Positions 33,194-41,253 of a stretch of 64,000 nt of DNA are shown piece after piece. A program made the translations under genes and the position numbers. The stretch's first letter is position 1; every line of letters begins with the position of its first letter. The stretch spans positions 248,001 through 312,000 of the forward strand of contig CBFHJH010000002.1 in assembly GCA_965656185.1 (NCBI GenBank). The letters are read 5' to 3'. The notes under the pieces are model-generated. The model was not told the DNA's origin. It made no database searches and saw only the letters and a list, made by a program, of their open reading frames with translations. This stretch comes from Croceimicrobium sp965656185 (GTDB taxonomy: Bacteria; Bacteroidota; Bacteroidia; Flavobacteriales; Schleiferiaceae).

Positions 33194-33548
33194 GACTGTT
33201 GTTTTCTAAGTAGGATTCAATGCTTTCTAAGTCAATATTATCTAAAACATTGGCCTCGGTATTGCTATCAAGGCTAATGAAGCTTTCTGGATAAATGGCG
33301 AGTGGATCTTCACTAAGGTAGTCTTGCAACACCTCTGCACTGATCGATTGCAGGTCGCTCGCAGTGTCAGCCGGCTCGCTTAAAATAACTTGAATGAAAA
33401 TGAGGACCAAAGCAGCCGCTCCGGCAAACCAATATAAATAGCGCAAGCGATGCCCTGCTTTTTCTTCCCCGGCCGCTATTTCCTTGAGCTGTTTTTTTTT
33501 GGCCTCGAAATAAGCTTCTGGTATTTTAAATCCTTTTTCTTCCATCAC
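33180..33548 (-). CDS. Small single-pass membrane protein, putative anti-sigma factor
   Basis: A 122-residue protein. A cytoplasmic basic N-terminus of about 38 residues (FKIPEAYFEAKKKQLKEIA) leads to one transmembrane helix (about 40-58) and an acidic periplasmic tail (e.g. SISAEVLQDYLSEDPL). It starts 16 bases after the ECF sigma factor gene and overlaps the secreted protein gene by 14 bases. The position and single-pass topology fit an anti-sigma factor. No zinc-binding HxxxCxxC motif is present, so it is not of the classic ZAS type. Confidence 0.7.
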   Translation of the reverse strand: MMEEKGFKIPEAYFEAKKKQLKEIAAGEEKAGHRLRYLYWFAGAAALVLIFIQVILSEPADTASDLQSISAEVLQDYLSEDPLAIYPESFISLDSNTEANVLDNIDLESIESYLENNSHEYL

Positions 33549-33564
33549 ATTTATTAGACTCTAT

Positions 33565-34092
33565 TTAGGGCTTAAGGTTTAATTGGCTCTTTATTTTTTC
33601 ATTGGCATGATGATAGGAGGCTTTGAGCGCTCCAACACTAACTTCCAAAGCGGCGCTGATTTCTTTAAAACTCAAGTCTTGAAAATATTTTAGTTTAAAT
33701 ACGGTTTGCTGCCGCTCTGGTAATTCTGCCACCGCTAGCAAGAGCGCTTCCAAAGCCTCGTCGCCATCAAAATAGGGGTCGGAGCTCAGTTGATAGTTCA
33801 AAAAATCGCTCCCGATCTGCAATCGCTGTTCTTTCTTTAATATCGCAAGGGCCTCACGGGTAGCAATGCGGTACATCCAAGTATAGAATTGGGCTTCGCC
33901 TCGAAACTTGGGTAAGGCCTTCCAGGCTTTGATAAAGGTTTCCTGTAGACCATCATCTGCCCAATCGTGCCGCAGCACAATGCTCCTTGTGTGCCAGTAC
34001 AAGCTTTCGCTGAATTGATCCACCATTTCAGAGAAAAGTTGCTCATACTGACCACGACGTAAAAGGTTTTTCCAGTGCTCGGGCTCTTGCAT
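33565..34092 (-). CDS. ECF RNA polymerase sigma factor
   Basis: A 175-residue sigma-70 family protein with only regions 2 and 4. Region 2 (about 20-90) has YWHTRSIVLRHDWADDGLQETFIKAWKAL and FYTWMYRIATREAL. Region 4 (about 120-170) has LPERQQTVFKLKYFQDLSFKEISAALEVSVGALKASYHHANEKI, given here in parts of the helix-turn-helix. It directs transcription of its own regulon after release from an anti-sigma factor. The first gene of a three-gene operon, it is divergent from the three-lipoprotein cluster. Confidence 0.93.
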   Translation of the reverse strand: MQEPEHWKNLLRRGQYEQLFSEMVDQFSESLYWHTRSIVLRHDWADDGLQETFIKAWKALPKFRGEAQFYTWMYRIATREALAILKKEQRLQIGSDFLNYQLSSDPYFDGDEALEALLLAVAELPERQQTVFKLKYFQDLSFKEISAALEVSVGALKASYHHANEKIKSQLNLKP

Positions 34093-34233
34093 TGCTCTAA
34101 GTTAACCTTTAGAATACAGGGATAGCAAAAGGTTTAATCGAGAGAATGTAATATTTTCAATGGAAGGGAGAAAGGTAAGAGAAAACTGGTATGTCTAATT
34201 TGCTGAAAACTAGTGTAAAGAAAAATAATCATC

Positions 34234-34265
34234 TTTCATTTTTAGTATAAATAATACTATATTTG
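34234..34265 (+). promoter_or_regulatory. Promoter for the three-lipoprotein cluster
   Basis: TATATTTG (34258-34265) is a perfect -7 box, with TTTC at 34234-34237 as -33 element (20-base spacing). It lies 17 bases before the ATG at 34283. It is the housekeeping type, and no obvious ECF-type motif was found in the 190-base divergent gap. Confidence 0.65.
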
Positions 34266-34282
34266 CTCCATATCTACTACCC

Positions 34283-35656
34283 ATGAAAAGACTAATAACC
34301 GTAGCAGTTGCAGGCTTATTTAGCCTAACTGCTTGTAACAGAGACACTAGCGATCCCGATCAGGAAGTGCCCACCAATCCGGAGGATAGCCGCATTAGTG
34401 TTGTTTCCGGCACCGATCTAAACGGACAACTCTTAAACTTAAATAGTTCCTTCCAGTTAAATCCAAAGGCCGCGGCAGGATTAGAGTACGTATACAAGAA
34501 TTACGCTACTCCTCCTAACGTAAATCCTTGGGATGATGTAACGGGCACCTATCTAGGTGTTTCTACGGCAACCGCCGCTACTAGTGTAAGTGCGGTAAAC
34601 GACGTTGTATTCGTTACCTGGCATATTGAGGGAGCTAATTATGGTGGCGCCGTTTCAGCTTACAAGCTAAACCCTGCTACTGATACGTATGAATATACTT
34701 CGGTTATCACTTTCGATGATACCGATTTCCATGAAGCAACCGCTGTGCGCAACCCTGCCAGTGGTCATTATGAGGTCTTTGTCGTAGGGCAGCGTCCTAG
34801 CAGCACATCAGGCTATACCTTAAATAGTCACAATGGCGCCATCGTAGGAAAGATCCTGTACAACTACATTACCGATCAATTCGAATCTTCTACTACCTAC
34901 AAGGAATTGCCTTTACCAAGTTATGGAGCTAATGGCATCATAACTTCAGGTGGCAAGTATTACATCGTTACAGGCAATGGTCAGGGCGGAGGCGCTGGTT
35001 TGCAAAATGGTGGTCTATACGTAGTAGATTACAATCTAACCAATGTTAGTGAAGCGGCTAGTTTGACCGACGGCGAAATGATCGCTTTCGATCCTTTTAC
35101 CGCTAGTCCTTCTAATGTAGACTATTCCGTTCTTGAACGCGGGAGTTCTTTGAGCCTTACCCTACACACTGGGATGAACTCAGCCAGCACCGTAACCAAC
35201 GGTTTCTGGCCAAGTTCTTTCACTACTTCAGGGAGCCAAATTACTCAGGCGATCGATTTCGAACGTCAAGGTTTAGCTTATATGAGCAGTGATACCTTAT
35301 TAGTAGCTGCCGGTAGAAACGGTTTGTTTTACGCGGTAACTGCTGGTGCAAGCACTGGTTTTATCGATACGGTTGATGATGGCGCCTACAGTGCCTTAGG
35401 TGTGGCTTACGATGATGCCGCGAAGGTGATCTACTGTGCTGCCTCAGATAACGGTTTACCGGTAATCGCCGGAAATGGTTATCCAGGAGGAGTATTGATC
35501 AATACTTTCGATGTGGTAGGTTACTTCGTTCCACCAACTGGTTCCGGTTTACCTTCTTCATTTAATGTGAAAGATGTATCGGTTTACTGGTCAGATTATA
35601 TCGCTATCGCTACCGGCGACGCGGGAGTGTACTTCGTAAAGAAAAATAACATTTAG
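34283..35656 (+). CDS. Lipoprotein of a new tandem family, copy 1
   Basis: A 457-residue protein with a lipoprotein signal (LFSLTAC, Cys about 18). The mature part is beta-rich with repeated V/I-aromatic strands and no recognised domain. It shares a fixed order of motifs with the next two genes: YVYKNYATPP, DVVFVTWH, HYEVFVVGQR, YNYITDQF, ELPLPSYGANGI, YIVTGNGQGG, VSEA, ERQGLAY, VIYCAAS and GYPGGVLI. The strand pattern and motif spacing suggest a beta-propeller. It is the first gene of a three-gene array with its own promoter and may be displayed on the cell surface. Function unknown. Confidence 0.85.
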   Translation: MKRLITVAVAGLFSLTACNRDTSDPDQEVPTNPEDSRISVVSGTDLNGQLLNLNSSFQLNPKAAAGLEYVYKNYATPPNVNPWDDVTGTYLGVSTATAATSVSAVNDVVFVTWHIEGANYGGAVSAYKLNPATDTYEYTSVITFDDTDFHEATAVRNPASGHYEVFVVGQRPSSTSGYTLNSHNGAIVGKILYNYITDQFESSTTYKELPLPSYGANGIITSGGKYYIVTGNGQGGGAGLQNGGLYVVDYNLTNVSEAASLTDGEMIAFDPFTASPSNVDYSVLERGSSLSLTLHTGMNSASTVTNGFWPSSFTTSGSQITQAIDFERQGLAYMSSDTLLVAAGRNGLFYAVTAGASTGFIDTVDDGAYSALGVAYDDAAKVIYCAASDNGLPVIAGNGYPGGVLINTFDVVGYFVPPTGSGLPSSFNVKDVSVYWSDYIAIATGDAGVYFVKKNNI

Positions 35657-35763
35657 AGAATCATCATTAACACGGGGGTAGAGGCCTGTGGACTATGAAA
35701 TTCGAAAGGATAAAATTGTGAGGGGGTATTTTTTTAGACTCACAAATAATCCAAATTCTATCT

Positions 35764-37272
35764 ATGATGAAAAAGTCAGTTTTTGCCAGTTTAGCCGCAG
35801 CGCTACTTATCGTAGGCTGTAGCAAGACTGATGAAATGAGCGGCCCGGCAGGGACCGAAGCGAGTGACATCGTTCAGCTCAATTATGAACCCCCTATGAT
35901 GGACCTAAACCAGAGCTTTACGATTTCTGGTAAAGGAGCTAGTCTTTCTTACACCTATAAGAATTACGGCACTCCACCCATTGGTCAGGGTGTAAACGGA
36001 AACAATGTATGGCTAAGTGCCACTGCCAGTAAAGCGATTCGCGATGTGGTATTCGTAACTTGGCATTACAATGGTAGTACCGGTGCAAACCTAGAAACCC
36101 GTTCTGGTGCGATCTCGGCCTACAAATGGGATGGTAACAAATACGTTTACCAAGACCAACGCGTATTCAGCCAAACTGAATATTACGAGCTAGAGACTAA
36201 CTTAAACCTCAATACTGGTCACTACGAAGTATTTATGGTGGGTCAGCGCGATCCTTCTTCTTCGGGTTACCTTTTAAGCGGTCACGGCGGAGCAGTAGTT
36301 ACTCGTTTAGACTATAATTACATTACCGACCAATTTAACGACAACAGCTTTACCCAATTGCCATTACCGGGTGCTGCTGCTACCGACATTGTAGCGGCCG
36401 CCGGTTCTTACTACATTACTACTGGTAATGGTATTGGCTCTTCTACCTCCTCTTCGAGCGAAGAAGGTGGGGTATACAAAACCGACTACCGCTTAAATAT
36501 CGTATCTGAGGCTTATGGTAATTCCAATAACGACGATTACCAAGCGATCGCCATTGCTCCGGGAGCTTCTGCTTCTAGCGCAACTATTTCTGTAATGGAA
36601 AAATGGACCAGCTCGCGCTTACGGGTAAATACCCAGTTCGATGTAGCTAATAACTTAAGTTCTTTAGGTGCCTCTAACTTTAGCATTCACCGCAGTGAAG
36701 CAACTTCAGCTGTGGTAGACAAAATGGGCCTAAGCGCAGCGCAAGATGCCGGTATTCTTAATATCAATGGTAACATTCCAACCATCACTCCTTTAGAGCG
36801 TTTAGGTTTAGCCTGGGCCCAGGATGATGCAAGCCCATTGGATCAGGCAAACCTTTTGATCGCCGCTGGCGACTGGGGATTGTTTAGCGCTAAGCCATTC
36901 GATACCAATGTACCTACTTATCCAGAGTTCCTCGCTAATCACGGTTACTGTACTAACGTAGCTTTCGATAGCATTAGTGAAGTAATTTACTATTGTGCGG
37001 CAAGTGGCGGTTTATCGCTGGTAGCTAGTGATGGTTATAATGGTGGCGTACTTTACGGTGCAGGCGACCTTATTGGCAAATTCATGCCATTAACTGGTGT
37101 AGGCTTACCGGCCGATCCTACCCCTTATTTAAGTGGTACTACTCCGGTTCCTTCTTTACCTAACCAATACGTTGTGAAAGAGGTATCCTTGTTTGGTGCG
37201 CCTAACGGCACTCAACAAATGGCCATCGCAACTGGTGAAGGTGGTGTTTATTTCGTTCAAAGAGACTTTTAA
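35764..37272 (+). CDS. Lipoprotein of a new tandem family, copy 2
   Basis: A 502-residue paralogue of the proteins on both sides, with lipoprotein signal LLIVGC (Cys about 19). It has the family motifs YTYKNYGTPP, DVVFVTWH, GAISAYKW, HYEVFMVGQRDPSSSGY, YNYITDQF, ITTGNGIG, VSEAY, ERLGLAW, LLIAAGDWGLF, DGYNGGVLYGAG and IATGEGGVYF. It has about 40 extra residues relative to copy 1, mostly between positions 280 and 360 and near the C-terminus. A gap of 107 bases separates it from copy 1, and only 18 bases separate it from copy 3. Codon use looks typical of the chromosome. Confidence 0.85.
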   Translation: MMKKSVFASLAAALLIVGCSKTDEMSGPAGTEASDIVQLNYEPPMMDLNQSFTISGKGASLSYTYKNYGTPPIGQGVNGNNVWLSATASKAIRDVVFVTWHYNGSTGANLETRSGAISAYKWDGNKYVYQDQRVFSQTEYYELETNLNLNTGHYEVFMVGQRDPSSSGYLLSGHGGAVVTRLDYNYITDQFNDNSFTQLPLPGAAATDIVAAAGSYYITTGNGIGSSTSSSSEEGGVYKTDYRLNIVSEAYGNSNNDDYQAIAIAPGASASSATISVMEKWTSSRLRVNTQFDVANNLSSLGASNFSIHRSEATSAVVDKMGLSAAQDAGILNINGNIPTITPLERLGLAWAQDDASPLDQANLLIAAGDWGLFSAKPFDTNVPTYPEFLANHGYCTNVAFDSISEVIYYCAASGGLSLVASDGYNGGVLYGAGDLIGKFMPLTGVGLPADPTPYLSGTTPVPSLPNQYVVKEVSLFGAPNGTQQMAIATGEGGVYFVQRDF

Positions 37273-37290
37273 TCTATTACCCAATCTATA

Positions 37291-38691
37291 ATGAAAAAAT
37301 TAGCAATCCTTTTGGTTGCGGGAGCTACTCTAGCTTCTTGTAACCGCGAAGTGAGCCAAGAGGCTCCTTCGAATGGCGAGCGATATACCGTTCGTTCTGG
37401 CTCTGAAATTAGCGGTGAAATTCACCCAATGAATGAGACTATTACGGTGAGCGGAAAAAATATGGCGACTAACTTCAGTTACACTTACCAGACTTTTGCC
37501 GAAGGTCCCCCCAATCTAGACTACACCTTAGAGACGAATACAGGTTTGGTTACCGGTACTTCTAACCTAGCGCAAGCTACGGCCGTTTTCCCGGTAGACG
37601 ATTTCTTATTCGTTACCTGGCACTTAGAAGATGAGGTATACGGTGGTGCTGTATCATGTTACCGTTACAATGGTGGTACCCAAACTTATGACTATATCAG
37701 TGTTGCCGAATTCGACGATACCGATTTTCATGAGCTTCACGTATCTAAGAATAGTTTGACTGGTTTTTATGAAATATTCGTTGTAGGACAACGTAGCCCT
37801 GGAACTTCAGGTTATGTCTTAAATGGCCACCGCGGTGCAATTGTTGGTAAGTTGCATTTTAATTACATTAATAATCAATTTGATGTAAGCCAGTATGACG
37901 AGCTTCCATTACCTGGTTTTGGCGCGAATGATATCATCTCAGCCGGTGGACAGCTTTATGTTGTAACAGGCGATGGATCAGGCGGAGCAACACCTAATGC
38001 AGGTGGTATTTATAAGACCAACTCTTCTCTAGATAATGTTTCTGAAGCATTTTCAGTGGAGGACGGTGTTATTATTGAAGCGGATCCATTTAATTCTAGT
38101 CCAGCCAGTGCGGAGTACGCTGTAGTTTGGAGAACTTCACATAGCGACCATCATATCTATTATAATGCCAATTCTTCGAACGCTTTAAGTATGGTGTCCA
38201 ACAATGAGTCATTTTATATTGGTTCGAACGTAAGTTCAAATGATTTAGAACGCAATGGAGCTTGTTTCGTACCTGCTAGCTATGATGTGAACGGGAATGT
38301 TACCAGTACGGATATTCTTGTAGCACTAGGTAAAGATAAATGTGTTCTATTTGACGGAACGAACGGGTCACCTACACCAGTTCCTGGAATAATGCATACC
38401 GCTTTGTCCTTAGCCTATGATCATTCCGCTCGAATCATTTATGTGGCAGCAGCCGACCAAGGTTTGCATATGCTAGCGGCAAATGGTTATCCTGGTGGTG
38501 CTTTGGTCAATGCTTATGATCCAATCGCAACTTTTGTCCCCCCTACTTCAGTGCCTTTAGCGGCTCCTTCATTTAACGTGAAAGATGTATCCACTTATCT
38601 TTCTAATAATATCGCGATCGCTGTAGGTGGTGCAGATGCATCAGGCACAAATCCACAAAAAGGTGGGGTTTATTTCGCCCGCAGAAACTAA
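37291..38691 (+). CDS. Lipoprotein of a new tandem family, copy 3
   Basis: A 466-residue paralogue with lipoprotein signal TLASC (Cys about 17) and the family motifs FLFVTWH, GAVSCYRY, FYEIFVVGQRSPGTSGY, FNYINNQF, ELPLPGFGANDII, YVVTGDGSGG, VSEAF, ERNGACF, IIYVAAADQGLHML and NGYPGGALV. It is closer to copy 1 in layout than to copy 2. To the eye its third codon positions are more A+T-rich than in copies 1 and 2, a possible sign of different age or origin (not computed). A strong UUCG-loop terminator ends the cluster. Confidence 0.85.
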   Translation: MKKLAILLVAGATLASCNREVSQEAPSNGERYTVRSGSEISGEIHPMNETITVSGKNMATNFSYTYQTFAEGPPNLDYTLETNTGLVTGTSNLAQATAVFPVDDFLFVTWHLEDEVYGGAVSCYRYNGGTQTYDYISVAEFDDTDFHELHVSKNSLTGFYEIFVVGQRSPGTSGYVLNGHRGAIVGKLHFNYINNQFDVSQYDELPLPGFGANDIISAGGQLYVVTGDGSGGATPNAGGIYKTNSSLDNVSEAFSVEDGVIIEADPFNSSPASAEYAVVWRTSHSDHHIYYNANSSNALSMVSNNESFYIGSNVSSNDLERNGACFVPASYDVNGNVTSTDILVALGKDKCVLFDGTNGSPTPVPGIMHTALSLAYDHSARIIYVAAADQGLHMLAANGYPGGALVNAYDPIATFVPPTSVPLAAPSFNVKDVSTYLSNNIAIAVGGADASGTNPQKGGVYFARRN

Positions 38692-38732
38692 AAACTTCTC
38701 TTTAGAGATTATTGTGATAGATAGAATGAGAA

Positions 38733-38758
38733 AGGCGTCCTTCGGGACGCCTTTTTTT
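38733..38758 (+). terminator. Rho-independent terminator of the three-lipoprotein cluster
   Basis: AGGCGTCC (38733-38740) pairs perfectly with GGACGCCT (38745-38752) across a TTCG tetraloop and is followed by a T run to 38758, 41 bases after the last stop codon. Confidence 0.92.
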
Positions 38759-38894
38759 ATGCTCGTTAAATAAAAACTGCTGACTCATTTAATGAGGCTT
38801 GGACTAATTGCTAAGATGAGAAGCGATAATTCGGTCTTGACTGCTCCGTCAAGGTCTTCATTAGGAACAGGCCTTATTTCAATAAAAAGAGTGC

Positions 38895-40220
38895 TTAGAA
38901 GCGATAGCCCACCGTAAGGCCCACCGTAACGATTTGTAGGTAATCGTCGGGCACACTAAAATTTTCTTGGCGGGTAAGAATAAGATCGAAACGGGTATAC
39001 CAGTTGTCATTGGCGATCCGTTGATAGGCAAAGCCTAGATTCTGATTATACAGCCGGTAGTCGGTAATATCGAAACCATTGGTAAGAAAGAGTACACGAT
39101 CATCGGGTACTTCCCCAAAACCAAAGTTTACCTGAAAGAAATCGCCCTTTCCCTGGATAAACTTCCGATACAAGAAATTAAAGGTAAGTCCAAAGCCTTT
39201 TTGGGCATAGGTATTGTCTTGGATCAAAAAGGGGCGAAATTGCGCGTAATTATCTTTCCAATAATAGCCCAGCGAACCGGTATACATCAACACTTGGTTG
39301 GTGAGGAAGTCCAAGTAGCGCATCCCTAGGCTGGCTTCAAGGCTAGTATTTCCCACCATAGTGTAAACTTCGGCACCAAAGCGGAAATTGGGATAGATCT
39401 GAGAAGGGGAGTAGCCTACGTTTAAATACCCGTAAGACTTTCGGCCTATTCGAGGGTAAGCATCGATCTCACCTTGCACCCCAAAGGAGGGCTGACCTTC
39501 TTGAAAGCGTTCGGCCATATTTACCCGGGCGATAAAGGCCCCCAGATTGGTCTGCCGGCCAACCTGAACAAAGCCATAAAGCCAGGGATTATAGTTCTTG
39601 GTGAAGTAGTCCATGAAGGCTCCCACCGCAACACCATCTACAATGAGCTGGTTGAGCAAAAAGGTTTTAAGCTGCTGAACTTCGTTGTTTTCCGGGAATT
39701 TTTCCTCCGCCTCATTGGCGGCGTCCAAGGCGTCGTGATATTCATTGGCGCTGGTTAAAGCCTGTGCCTTTTGCACGTAAAAGAATTCATTTTGCTTCGG
39801 GAAGCGTTGGATCCCATCATTACAATGGCGTACGCAGATTTCGTAGTCTTTATCGTAAAGTTCGTTGAGGACGCGCATTTCGTAGGGCTCATAGAGCGTG
39901 GTGTCTTCAGAGATCAAATACTCGATATTCTCCCGCGCCGCCTGGTGCTCTCCCTCCCACATATAGGTACGGGCCTTAAAAAGCTTGTACTGGTAGTTTT
40001 CCGGATTGTTCAAGAGCAATAGGTCCAGAACCTTACGCGATGTCTTGTACTCTTTCTTAAAGGCCAATTCACGGGCTTGCGTAAAAGCCGAGTCGGCATT
40101 GTTGGAAATCATAACCACATCTGGCTCTAGCTCACTGCTATCGCTAAGGGTGCTATCGCTTTGGGCTTGGCCTTTTAGACTCCAGATCAAAGCGATGATT
40201 ATTAGGGCGATCCTCTTCAT
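38895..40220 (-). CDS. YaiO family outer membrane protein with N-terminal TPR region
   Basis: A 441-residue protein. Residues 1-19 form a signal peptide ending in QAQ. Residues about 35-190 are TPR-like helices (DSAFTQARELAFKKEYKTSRKVLDLLLL in parts; YHDALDAANEAEEKFPENNE). Residues about 205-441 form a beta-barrel ending in VGLTVGYRF, the YaiO-type barrel. Homologues often sit with surface glycan genes, but here the neighbours are metabolic genes, so no pathway can be assigned. A weak box TACTTTAG lies only 4 bases before the ATG. Confidence 0.83.
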   Translation of the reverse strand: MKRIALIIIALIWSLKGQAQSDSTLSDSSELEPDVVMISNNADSAFTQARELAFKKEYKTSRKVLDLLLLNNPENYQYKLFKARTYMWEGEHQAARENIEYLISEDTTLYEPYEMRVLNELYDKDYEICVRHCNDGIQRFPKQNEFFYVQKAQALTSANEYHDALDAANEAEEKFPENNEVQQLKTFLLNQLIVDGVAVGAFMDYFTKNYNPWLYGFVQVGRQTNLGAFIARVNMAERFQEGQPSFGVQGEIDAYPRIGRKSYGYLNVGYSPSQIYPNFRFGAEVYTMVGNTSLEASLGMRYLDFLTNQVLMYTGSLGYYWKDNYAQFRPFLIQDNTYAQKGFGLTFNFLYRKFIQGKGDFFQVNFGFGEVPDDRVLFLTNGFDITDYRLYNQNLGFAYQRIANDNWYTRFDLILTRQENFSVPDDYLQIVTVGLTVGYRF

Positions 40221-40230
40221 ATTACTAAAG

Positions 40231-40260
40231 TAAAAAGGCCTCTCGGATTAGAGAGGCCTT
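40231..40260 (-). terminator. Rho-independent terminator of the transketolase operon
   Basis: A perfect 10-bp stem (AAGGCCTCTC at 40235-40244 with GAGAGGCCTT at 40251-40260) with a 6-base loop, followed on the minus strand by T residues to 40232, 35 bases after the stop codon at 40296. Confidence 0.9.
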
Positions 40261-40295
40261 GTTTCGAGCAATGGTACTCTTATGTCGTTTAGAGG

Positions 40296-41252
40296 TTAGC
40301 CTTTTCGGCTGATTGCTTTTTCGGCGGCCGCAACGATATTGGCCGTGCTCAAACCGTACTTCTCTAATAATTCTTCTGGTTTACCGCTTTCTCCAAAACT
40401 ATCGTTTACCGCCACGAATTCTTGCGGACAAGGCTTAGTGCGTATTAAGGCTCCAGCTAAGCTTTCGCCTAAACCACCCGCCATTTGATGCTCTTCGGCC
40501 GAAACCAAACATCCGGTCTTACCGGTAGACTCTAATAAAGAAGCCTCATCCAGGGGTTTAATGGTGTGGAAGTTCAGTACTTCGGCACTAATGCCTTTTT
40601 CGGCTAGGATCTCTGCCGCTTCGAGGGCTTTCCATACCAAGTGTCCAGTAGCTGCAATGGTAACATCGCTACCTTCTTGCAGTTTAAGGGCCTTACCAAT
40701 TTCAAACTTTTGATCGGCGGGGGTGAAGTTGGCTACTTTCGGACGTCCGAAACGTAAGTAAACTGGCCCTTCGTGTTCGGCTATGGCAATGGTGGCTGCC
40801 TTGGTCTGATTGAAGTCACAGGGGTTTATCACCGTCATTCCGGGAAGCATTTTCATCAATCCGATATCCTCTAGAATTTGATGCGTGGCTCCATCTTCGC
40901 CTAAGGTTAAGCCGGCGTGGCTCGCACAGATCTTTACATTTTTACCAGAGTAGGCAATAGACTGGCGAATTTGATCGTATACTCGACCGGTGGAGAAATT
41001 GGCAAAAGTCCCGGTAAAAGGAATCTTTCCGCCAATGGTTAAGCCCGCGGCAATGCCCATCATATTAGCTTCGGCAATACCCACCTGATAAAAGCGATCG
41101 GGATGCGCATCCGCGAAAGCATTCATTTTCAAAGATCCGGTAAGGTCGGCGCAAAGGGCCACTACATTGGGATTACTTTCCCCCAATTCACTGAGTCCGG
41201 CTCCAAATCCTGAGCGGGTATCTTTGGCTCCTTGGTCGATGTACTTTTTCAT
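40296..41252 (-). CDS. Transketolase, C-terminal subunit
   Basis: A 318-residue protein covering the pyrimidine-binding and C-terminal domains of transketolase. It has the TPP pyrimidine-domain pattern (RSGFGAGLSELGESNPNVVALCADLTG in parts), GIAEANMMGIAAGL with the catalytic Glu, and SHAGLTLGEDGATHQ. Together with the N-terminal subunit at 42641-43489 it would make the complete enzyme of the pentose phosphate pathway. Split transketolases are known in Bacteroidota and archaea. Here a von Willebrand A gene lies between the halves, 1 base upstream of this start. Confidence 0.93.
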   Translation of the reverse strand: MKKYIDQGAKDTRSGFGAGLSELGESNPNVVALCADLTGSLKMNAFADAHPDRFYQVGIAEANMMGIAAGLTIGGKIPFTGTFANFSTGRVYDQIRQSIAYSGKNVKICASHAGLTLGEDGATHQILEDIGLMKMLPGMTVINPCDFNQTKAATIAIAEHEGPVYLRFGRPKVANFTPADQKFEIGKALKLQEGSDVTIAATGHLVWKALEAAEILAEKGISAEVLNFHTIKPLDEASLLESTGKTGCLVSAEEHQMAGGLGESLAGALIRTKPCPQEFVAVNDSFGESGKPEELLEKYGLSTANIVAAAEKAISRKG

Positions 41253-41253
41253 C

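Noticed and set aside
38836..38853. Inverted repeat CTTGAC/GTCAAG in the gap between the lipoprotein array and the YaiO gene
   Set aside because: The 6-bp stem with a 6-base loop has no T run on either strand and no neighbour that would use it; likely chance.
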